Part shown: in pieces, positions 11,401 to 18,624 of the stretch | Layout: every line of letters begins with the position of its first letter | How positions within the stretch are numbered: the stretch's first letter is position 1 | Made by a program: the position numbers and the translations under genes | Assembly: GCA_004335635.1 (NCBI GenBank) | Contig: QAXH01001408.1 | Coordinates: 3,580 to 22,203 of the forward strand | DNA from: Chloromonas sp. AAM2 | Lineage: Eukaryota; Chlorophyta; Chlorophyceae; Chlamydomonadales; Chlamydomonadaceae | Direction of reading: 5' to 3' | Length of the DNA: 18,624 nucleotides | The notes under the pieces: model-generated | Seen by the model: only the letters and a program-made list of their open reading frames with translations | Database searches by the model: none | Told to the model about the DNA's origin: nothing

Positions 11401-13273
11401 CGCGCACGTCGTGCATCGGTTCCGGCCGCCACATGCGGGCAGCTTTCCAGGACCTCGGAACGGGCACAGCTCGGTGCGGAACGCCGTGGCAAGCGCGCGC
11501 AGGGGTGCCGGTGGCAACCCTAGCACCATCCCACCTGCGGTGGACTCGTATGCCTTGGTGAGTTGGTTACAAGAGGCTGAAGGAGAAGTTGATGGTATGG
11601 TATGATCGGGCCCTGCGACGCACCCTTGTATTGCTGAGTGGCCCTGCGACGCACACATCGTTGCTTGATCGAGGCTGGAGGGGCAGAGAAAGATTGGTGG
11701 GGGACTGGCTGGCAGCTAGATCAATAGTATTGGGCCACTCACACCTCACTGTTCACTGACGACATGCCGCATTTTCCACTCTACCCTGCAGTTTACCAAT
11801 CGCGAGATGCTGACCACAGACACAGTGGCCGGCGCATTGGTGCTTGAGAACGAGCTGCTTAAGGAGCGGTTGCAGCGGCAGGCAGACATAGCAGTGCGGG
11901 CCGAGGCCGCGCTGACTCAGCTAGCGGTTTCCAGCCAAACGACACAGGCAGGGCTGCTCAGGCAGCTGCAAGAGGCACGTGCGGCCACAGAGGCAGCCCA
12001 GGAGGGCAGGGCCCAGGTCGAGTCGGAGTATGAGCGGTTGCATTCGGAGCGGGCGTCGTTCACCACGCAAATAACAGCACTTGAGGTACGCTTGGGACCT
12101 GTTGCGGGTGCCTTGAATGGCAGGCATGCTCAGCCCTTGCTGCGTCAACAATTGTTGATGCCATGCACAATATTGTTGTCTCCACGAGTCATCAAGCACA
12201 TGATGTCTGAAAGCTGCTGCGATTGGGTTTGTAGTGCACGAGTCGACAAGCAATACTCAATCTCCTGTGGTGTCTTTGCCCATGCAGACAGAGGTCGCCT
12301 CCGCCCGGTCCGCGTTGGCCCAGGACCGTGCCACCTTGGCATCCACTGTGCGAACAGCGGCTGATAAGGAGGACGGGCTCGAGGACTTGTGCAGCAGATT
12401 GAGAGCGGACAACGACCAGCTCAACATGCAAGTGAGTAATCTGAGATGATCCAGGCGAGCCCAAGGGTCCAGCCCTTCTTCCTCGTCACTGATGCGTTGA
12501 TGTCCTCGTGTGCAGTTATATAGCACTTTGTGTTCCAAGTGACACCACTACCAGGCCTGCGAGCAGATGCATTTGCAGTTGATGGGCAGCTTCAGTTCAT
12601 ACCATGGCAATAGCCATCGTCCAAATACCACCACGTATCCCGCCGCAATCTAGCTCCCCGGCTGGCTGTGTCTCCCAACTTTCAGGTGACGGCACTCCAA
12701 CGGCGGCTGGAAGAGGAAAGCGAGGTGGTTGAAGCAGCACGCAACCAGCTCTACGACTACAGGCAGATGGTCGGGCAGGTGAGGAGCGTGCTGAAATTCT
12801 CTTCGCTGACACTTTTCCTCAACTTGGCCTCATTTGCGCTCGCTCTGCCCCGTCGCTGTCATCGCTCCGCAAATCACCATCTAAACTAACCCTCTCACCG
12901 TCTTGTTTGCACGCAGCTCCAAAATCAGCTACGGCGCGGCAAGAACAAACCCGTCCAGCCCGGTGCACTACCGGCTGCGAACGCTTCCGTCGGCTCGTTC
13001 AGCGGCAGTCCACCCTCAAGCGGCGGCGCCCTGCTGGGACAAAACGGCGCGTTCAACCCCAGGTTGAGCTTCAACAATCTGGCAGAGGGGGGCTTTGACG
13101 CCGGGGCCGACCAGGGTGCAGGCGGGATGGGAGCTCAGGGCGCGGGAGTCGGCGCAGGGCCGGACATGGGAGGCAAGGCAAACAGCAAAAGGCCAGGCAA
13201 TAGTCCACTCAATCCTGCTACGAAATCTACAAGAGGTTTGGATAAGAGCGTCACAGCACCCGCCCGAAGGTAG
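8485..13273 (+). CDS. Unrecognised protein: N-terminal globular domain, disordered linker and coiled coil (probably the N-terminal part of a longer gene)
   Basis: I do not recognise the family. Exons: 8485-8562, 8643-8682, 8772-8986, 9068-9145, 9600-9737, 10027-10299, 11120-11557, 11792-12085, 12288-12431, 12686-12778, 12917-13273. All have GT-AG borders and consistent phases, giving 715 aa to the TAG at 13271. The start AAGTATGG has good context. Residues 1-183 look folded, with mixed hydrophobic/aromatic runs such as SLFELFVSVSGLKLRLNIPD, GRMLGWFYTNRDG and YIIPQRDLRFLTTYGG. An acidic Gly-rich loop (about 219-235) and a helix (MARQIQALVSYVERAHG) follow. Residues 275-420 are Ala/Gly/Pro/Ser-rich. 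About 436-600 is an Ala/Glu/Arg/Leu/Gln-rich coiled coil whose introns are all phase 0. The tail is Gly/Asn/Ser-rich and disordered. The last coding bases read GAAG|GTAGGC, so the stop may be intronic and the gene may continue at 14010. A globular head plus coiled coil resembles centriole or DNA-repair scaffolds in shape only. Confidence 0.72.
10355..10393 (+). repeat. Three exact 13-bp tandem repeats
   Basis: The unit ctgcaccagccag occurs three times without change at 10355, 10368 and 10381. It lies in the long sixth intron (10300-11119) of the coiled-coil gene. It is a simple minisatellite with no evident function. Confidence 0.9.
11609..11654 (+). repeat. Direct repeat spaced 31 bp, in an intron
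   Basis: The 15-mer ggccctgcgacgcac occurs at 11609-11623 and 11640-11654. The sequence after each copy is only loosely alike. It may be a decayed 31-bp tandem duplication. Confidence 0.7.
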
Positions 13274-14009
13274 GCCGCCAACCCCCGGTCTGAACAGTCT
13301 GTCGTACTTGGACTGGCGCCGACTCTTGGGACTCAAGCCCTGAGCTTCTATGCCTGATGATTTGAACTTCTACCCTGCATTCCTTTACTATCCTCATCTT
13401 CACCGAGCTGCCCACGAGGCCTATGAAGTCAACATGACCATCTCGCATGCACGCCATCTCTAGAACTGGTTGCTGCCCCGTCCTCTTTGAGCTGTTTGGT
13501 CCCTCCTTTCCACGCTTGTGGTGCAAGTATGCTGCCTGCCTTTGAGGGAACCAAGCATGTGCGTCGTCAGCTTTGCTGGCTGTTTGCAAACCGTACTCTG
13601 CACTTTTCTCTATAGTTGCTTCTGCGTATCTGAGAGGAGGTTAATGAACTTTTGCTGATCAGTGCTATTCGGATTCTGGAGTGGTGCGTGTTGCATGTGC
13701 TGGGTTGGCCAGGGCTTATACTTTGGTATTGGTCTTTGAGGGCAGTGGGGTGTCTGGGTGGTGTGCTGCCCATGTGCATGCATGGTGAGCAGTACGGGCG
13801 CCCTCCATGCACGTGCGGTACGCACACCATCCCTGCGCCATGCAGCCCACCACACACTAGCAGCCATGCTGTGTGGCATGGTGGTCATCTGCGTGACGCA
13901 TGGGTGTGCACGTGCATGTGGAGGGTTTCCCATGCTGTGATCACATGCATGCCATGCTGTGCAGCACCCCACCCTGACCCTTGCCCTGTGCATGCATGCG
14001 GTTGTGCAG
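13274..14009 (+). other. Intron or intergenic gap between the two halves of the long gene
   Basis: No exon is supported. If the halves are one gene, the intron runs 13270-14009 (740 nt), with donor AAG|GTAGGC and acceptor TTGTGCAG. If they are separate, this holds a 3' UTR and a promoter, yet no plus-strand TGTAA appears before about 14025. The 3' third (13770-14000) is unusually dense in TGCATG/GCATGC words. Confidence 0.5.
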
Positions 14010-17000
14010 ACATTCCTTGGACCCTGTAACTGGCACCGATTCACCTCTCCAACCGAACCCAGCCAGCGCAGTGCCAAACTACCCCGATGCATGGAGCCCC
14101 CGCTCGCCCAGGGCTGACACAAACCAATACCAATCCCACGCCCCACCTGGATTGGTTCTACCAACGTCAACAGGCACCTGTGGCATCATTTCACCAATTT
14201 CCAACGTTTCTCCACGCGCTCAGCACCGTCTGGGAAACGTACCTATCCCTGCAAACCAGAACCAAGCCATTGTCTTTGCCCTGTTCTCCCCTAGCACCGA
14301 CCCCATCAGTGCCCTGATAACAGAGTTGAGGCATGCTCGAAAGTACGGCCACAACGAGGGTAATCCCTTCACTACTGCAGCAGGGGGTTCAGGGGGCGAT
14401 GGTGAAAAGAAACCGTTGGGTGTTGTGGGCCCGGATGGGATCAAGCAGGTGGTTACTATGAAGAGCAAGAAGGAGCGTGTCCAGAACCCTTGGAAGCCCA
14501 ACTATGATGCACTGCATCTGAACGGTAAGCAGTCCCAAGCGCACAGTGCACAGTGCAGTTGGTGCAAGGCTGATGCATGCTCGCAAGCAGAGAGCACAGC
14601 ATGAAGCAACGCAGCTTTAAGAGAAGGACACATCGCCTAATAGCATTCATCTTGTCTCATCTGAATGTGGCCAGCACTTGACGTAGTTGAGCTCACCGCG
14701 CTAGGGTAGCCATAGCAAGCCCGCCAGTCTTAGATGGTCGTTCTTCTTTGCATGCACAGGTCCATCATTAGAGACCATGGCTTGCAGTGGGCAAAGCTTA
14801 CAACGCATTTGTAAATGGTCGTTCTTGCACACCACACCATATTCAGAGCAAGGCTTCCCCACAATCGGTGTACATCAATGCATACATGCGAGCACAACCC
14901 GCCTACTTGTCCTGCATTGCAAACTCAGCATGCCTGATGGTGTCAGTATCTGTTTGTCGGCGCTAGCACAACCTTTTCTGCCATACACTGGTGCTGGCAC
15001 CTCATACACAACGCAATTCTGAGATGCTCACTCGTGATTCCGTCACCAGATCTATTCATGATCTCCGGGGAGCTGACCGAGCACATGACAGAAACGTTGC
15101 TGTTCACCATCAAACTGCTCAAGGTGCGACCACAGCTGAACTGAACTAACTTGAACAGGGCTGGGCTGAACTAACAATTGAACTAAACTCAACTAGGGCC
15201 AGGCTCTGGGCCTGGGTTTGTGAGGCGTGAGGCACTGTGTGTGATATGGTGGCATGCAAGTTCTCCAGGCAGGGGCCAGTGGGGACTGCTATAGCCAGTG
15301 CAGGGGGCTGTGCGGACTGCTATAGCCAGTGCAGGGGGCTGTGCGGACTGCTATAGCCAGTGCAGGGGGCTGTGCGGACTGCTATAGCCAGTGCAGGGGG
15401 CAATGCGGACTGCTATAGCCAGTGCAAGGGGCAGTAAGGACTGCTATAGCCGGTGCTGCCCATGTGATCAAGCGCCTGCCGTCGGCTTATTGATGATTAC
15501 ATAGATCGCACTCGTTGCAGCGGCAGTGCAATGATGTGCCTCTGTCAGTGAACCCGCTGTGTCACCCATCATTGACTTTACCGGTAGCACACAATGTATG
15601 CGGTAGCCTTGCCGGTTGCATGTTCGCCCACCCAAAGCAACTGCGTTAGTCGCGCTGTCCCCCCCGGTGTCTGCAGCAATGGGAGCCTGACCTGTTGGAG
15701 GTTTACAACTACTACGCAACTCTGGGCCAGGTTCAGTACATCGATGACAAGCTGATCATGGTGGAGCACCAGTTCAGCAAGCTGGTCAAGTACACAGGCT
15801 TGCCAGAAGTGCCGCAGGTGGGTCCAGGGAAAAGTTGAAGGCCGTGAAATATTGCAGGTTCCACCCACGCAGTGTATTTTTTCTAGATGATCAAGGCAGC
15901 TGCACAAACGCAGTACAGTGTATGCATGGGCATCCTGCTGTTCAGCAATTATTCGTTTCCCGAGTTGATTTTGATTCTCCTGATTGTTCCAGGGCTTTGA
16001 CCTCGTTGAGGACGTGTTCCACCAGGTGGCTGAGCGTGTGACTAGCTACTACTCAGAGTTCAACCCAAGGGAAAACTTCATCACGTTTCACGAATTCCCA
16101 GGTGGGCAACTGAAGATGGGATGTGGGCTGTTACACTGTCGAACAGCCTCAGCCACCTTGTGAACATTCGTTCAATCACTCTCTATGTTCAATCATGACG
16201 CATGTTCAAATCAACTTGAGCGGATCATGTGCCACCAAGACATAGGGCGTCGCTTACTGACCTCCCAGGCTTGTCTTCACTGTCATGTCGTTTACTCTCT
16301 CTGTACAGAAGCCGTGTGCCGTTTGGCCGCGGCACGCTACGACTGGCGGCCCCCAGAGAACCCGGATGAAGCCGACGAGGACATCGAACAACCCGAGTCG
16401 CTGCGCACAGTTGCCCTCGCGAACAGTGAGTGTGGTGGCTGAACGGAATTTCCGCATTTGAGTTGTAATCAGATTAGTTGCAACCAACTCACTAAGGTAT
16501 GCCTTGCCATTGCTAGTTCAATCTGGGGCGGCAGAACATAAGTAAGTAAGCAATGGACGTGAAGAAGCGAGACAATGCTAGCGTCGCTTACTCTTGACGT
16601 ATTGTCACAGCCTGGACATTAGCCATTATTAGCCATGCTGACGCCATTGCTTGCTTCAAGCCAATAGTCATGTCTACTGCCTTTCCCCGATCCTAGCGTG
16701 GCATTCCGCAAGGTGATTTGTGAATCTGTAGGTGCACAACAGCTTGTTGCATGTCCCAGTTTGGGCAGGCAACGATTGGTTCAGTGCCTTGTGAGGTAGG
16801 CGCCCGACTGTGCCCATCTTGCTTCACTGGTGTGCAGTTTCCGAGCTACCCAACTGCAACCAGTACGGCGTTGGGCCAACAGCAAAACCGAGCAAGGCTG
16901 AGGCTGCCAAGGAAGTTGTCAAGGTAAAACGCCAGCCTTCTCGCCCCCTTACTCTGTTCCTACATACATGTCATCGTGCATCATGCACATAAGATGGTTT

Positions 17001-17682
17001 GCTAATCCGGTCAGTACAATAATGTACGCCTGCGCCTGTGGATCTGTGGATCTGCGTGTTTCCATCCCTTTTCCGTCTCTGCAAACAATACTGACAGGGC
17101 TTGCAGTGGATGCAAGATCTTGCGTTGTGGCCATGGACGGAACAACATCCACCAGCAACCATATGGCCTGCACCTGCCTTATCGCTGCAGGAGAGCGCTC
17201 GGCCGCGCAGCACCTCCCCCTCACACCGACAAACAGCGGAGGAGCGCAGCTCGGAGCGCGGCGACAGCGGGTCGGTCATCGTGGCCGTGTCGGAGCTGGG
17301 CCCACAGCCAGCGGACGTCGTGCTGTACACAATCATCAAGGTGAGGGAGGGCTGAACTGGGCTGCAGGCCGTGTCATCACAATGGAAATCCTAGCTAACT
17401 CTAGCCTAGTCGCGTTGCTTGCGACCTGGCCAGACTCGGGTAGCTTTGGGCGTCAATTTCCAGGCGAGGCCTGTCTCTGGTTGTGCTTAGCGTGCAGCTG
17501 CTGCCTTTCCTCAGGCATCCCACAGAACCTGAGCCGCCGTTTTCACCAAGTTGCCTGTTGCCTCGCAGACTTACCTGCTGAAGGACCTGCTTCCCAATGT
17601 GAAGCGCAACAAGGGAAGCAGCAGCAAGCTCAGCAAGGCCAAGGCTGGCCAAAGGACTGTTCCCGAGACAGTGTGGTGCTAA
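14010..17682 (+). CDS. EF-hand-like C-terminal region, probably the C-terminal half of the coiled-coil gene at 8485
   Basis: Exons: 14010-14524, 15050-15123, 15677-15817, 15993-16101, 16309-16425, 16838-16923, 17107-17340, 17569-17682. Phases agree and the frame ends in TAA. This is 463 residues, or 715-1177 if joined to the first half. The first exon opens Ser/Pro/Asn/Gln-rich, then gives a helix (DPISALITELRHARKYG) and NPWKPNYDALHL. Next come LFMISGELTEHMTETLLF and QWEPDLLEVYNYYATLG. In ERVTSYYSEFNPRENFITFH, followed by EFPEAVCRLAAARY, the spacing is like a divergent EF-hand (loop, I-x-F, then EF), but the calcium-ligand acids are mostly missing. The last three exons are charged or disordered, ending in a Lys-rich tail. 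No good ATG lies at its 5' edge: the only in-frame one (13996) has poor context. This favours fusion to 8485-13269. An alternative acceptor (CCCCTAG, ending at 14294) would shorten the first exon in the same frame. The family is unrecognised. Confidence 0.65.
15131..15195 (+). repeat. GAACTAA-type short repeats near an intron start
   Basis: Just inside the intron that begins at 15124, gaact/gaacta words recur about five times (gctgaactgaactaac, gctgaactaacaattgaact, aaactcaactag). Several resemble the branch-point consensus CTAAC/CTGAC. They may be a decayed microsatellite or redundant branch points far from the acceptor at 15676. Confidence 0.6.
15283..15458 (+). repeat. 31-bp tandem repeat array, about 5.7 copies, intronic
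   Basis: Units begin ggactgctatagccagtgca at 15283, 15314, 15345, 15376, 15407 and 15438. The first three are nearly identical. The fourth and fifth differ in the last third, and the sixth is truncated and diverged. A worn partial copy may precede it at about 15264-15282. The array sits in the intron 15124-15676. There are no unique spacers, so it is a minisatellite and not a CRISPR array. Confidence 0.95.
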
Positions 17683-17783
17683 ATGGACTCTTTGGGCCTT
17701 GTGCATCAGTTGCAGGCTTGTGGTATGTGCTTGTGGACAGTGCTTGCACGGGCTGACGCACTACATGCGATCAACAAAGCCAA

Positions 17784-17788
17784 TGTAA
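17784..17788 (+). terminator. Poly(A) signal TGTAA of the long coiled-coil/EF-hand-like gene
   Basis: This TGTAA lies about 100 nt past the TAA at 17680-17682, at a usual distance for a green-algal 3' UTR. It is the first plus-strand copy I find after the stop. Confidence 0.5.
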
Positions 17789-18065
17789 AGTGGGCTGGAC
17801 CACTCGGAACGATACCTCCAGAAGAACAGTTGTGTCTTGCCATGCCAAAATGAGACCACGGGATGCCCCTGACAATACAATCGGAGCCTTCCCGTGGTTC
17901 CCCATGGTTTCCCAGCCCGCCCTGTCCCTGTGAGTTGTTGATGCCGACGCCCAATGCAGTGTGCTGGCAAGCCACTGATTGCTTGGTGAAGGTGAGGTAG
18001 CAGCTGGTGAGTGAACAGTGGTTTCGCTTCATTGTGCTTGGTTGTCTTTGCTTTGATGGCGGTTG

Positions 18066-18070
18066 TTACA
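18066..18070 (-). terminator. Candidate poly(A) signal TGTAA of the right-edge gene
   Basis: Read on the minus strand, TGTAA lies about 71 nt beyond the proposed stop at 18141. It supports ending that gene there rather than at 17761. Confidence 0.35.
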
Positions 18071-18140
18071 AGCTGGTTCAGGGGGACTCTTGTGGGTGGA
18101 GCACAGGGGGCCCCTGTGCGGTAACTTTGGCGCCTCAAAC

Positions 18141-18624
18141 TTACGTATATGGGCTTGGCAAAATGGCAGCATCCATAGTGTGTGCCCAGCGCTGTGTGCT
18201 GTGTCTGGTGGTTTTTAGCCACATGATTGGCCATGCTCCGAGTCATGGAAATGTTGTGTTGCATTTCACGTTGACGCCCTCCCATGTTGAAGATGGTGTT
18301 AACTAGGCTGGGCGCGTTCTTCAAGACCTTCAACAACTTAGCGTGCGCCTGCGTTTTACCTTTACCACACGCGTGGCGCTATAATTCAGCTTGCCACCGA
18401 GCAGAATTTTCTCCAGCTTGTCTGCATCTTTTTCCTGGAGCCAAAGCCGAAGGGCATTTGTCTTCTAGCCGTCATGCTCTTCACGTGCCTCTTCATGTGC
18501 ATTCACACGGCTACCTGCGTATGTCCCAGCACTGGGCGTTTGCCCTTACTTGAAATACCTTAACGCACGTCCCTGCGGACGCCTTCAAACCCTCCTCCTG
18601 CACTGGGCTGGCCACACCATCAAG
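18141..18624 (-). CDS. Unrecognised protein, C-terminal part only (gene continues beyond the window)
   Basis: Three likely exons on the minus strand, all phase 0: 18597-18550 (or open to the window end at 18624), 18434-18360 and, less surely, 18191-18141 ending in TAA. The first ends GTCVKVFQ before a strong donor (GTAAGG). The second encodes EKDADKLEKILLGGKLNYSA followed by TRVVK, behind a pyrimidine-rich acceptor, and reads like a conserved helix-loop segment. The third would add about 16 residues (RWAHTMDAAILPSPYT). Other phase-0 acceptors (for example the cag at 18198-18196) would instead enter a frame that stays open to 17761. I do not recognise the family, and the first exon may begin outside the window. 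Confidence 0.45.

Larger units (their letters stand above)
17683..18140. other. Convergent 3' region between two genes
   Basis: The plus-strand gene ends at 17682 and the minus-strand gene probably ends at 18141. A minus-strand frame is open across 17761-18336 without an ATG start. It could be a longer last exon of the right-edge gene, but I see no recognisable domain in it. Confidence 0.5.

Noticed and set aside
10802..11605. 267-codon frame as a single exon
   Set aside because: The part upstream of 11120 lacks a phase-0 acceptor matching the donor at 10299 and reads like intron. Only 11120-11557 is kept.
13610..14170. 186-codon minus-strand frame
   Set aside because: Opposite a CATG-rich intron and a plus-strand exon, with low-complexity His/Cys/Met content and no domain. 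Likely a shadow frame.
13981..14604. 207-codon frame taken as an intron-less gene
   Set aside because: It begins at TTG, and the first true ATG (13996) has poor context. It runs past the strong donor at 14525 (GTAAGC). It is better read as an exon from 14010 to 14524.
15283..15458. Regularly spaced repeats resembling a CRISPR array
   Set aside because: Repeats are directly adjacent with no unique spacers, in a eukaryotic intron.

Overview
This looks like nuclear DNA from a photosynthetic eukaryote, most likely a chlorophyte green alga. Genes are split by many introns of about 80 to 820 nt. One gene encodes a UbiE-type methyltransferase of phylloquinone synthesis with a transit-peptide-like N terminus. 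TGTAA, the usual green-algal poly(A) signal, lies downstream of the stops, and introns are rich in CATG/GCATGC tracts. I cannot name the genus. There is no operon, phage, CRISPR array or recognisable rRNA/tRNA gene, and no intact mobile element that I can support.

Layout. (1) 1-1027 is non-coding or decayed sequence with one long hairpin. (2) 1028-4379, minus strand, is a complete seven-exon menG gene, 306 aa after splicing. (3) 4380-4696 is a divergent promoter with a CACGTG G-box. (4) 4697-7409, plus strand, is a complete six-exon gene for the U5 snRNP 40-kDa WD40 protein, 356 aa after splicing, containing one GC-AG intron. (5) 7410-8484 is the SNRNP40 3' region plus the promoter of the next gene. 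(6) 8485-17682, plus strand, is a long exon chain: an unfamiliar N-terminal domain, a disordered linker, about 165 residues of coiled coil, a Gly-rich disordered stretch, then a C-terminal EF-hand-like part. I annotate it as two halves (8485-13273 and 14010-17682). A phase-compatible donor that overlaps the apparent stop codon, and the lack of any TGTAA between the halves before 14010, suggest one gene of about 1177 aa with 19 exons. (7) 17683-18140 is the convergent 3' region. (8) 18141-18624, minus strand, is the 3' end of a gene that runs out of the window.

The genes share no pathway: menG serves photosystem I cofactor synthesis in the plastid, SNRNP40 serves pre-mRNA splicing in the nucleus, and the long coiled-coil protein is unrecognised. 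The main candidates for something new are the long coiled-coil/EF-hand-like protein, the GC-AG intron in a splicing-factor gene, and an intronic array of about six 31-bp repeats. Splice junctions were chosen by eye from GT/GC-AG dinucleotides, reading phase and, for menG and SNRNP40, family conservation.
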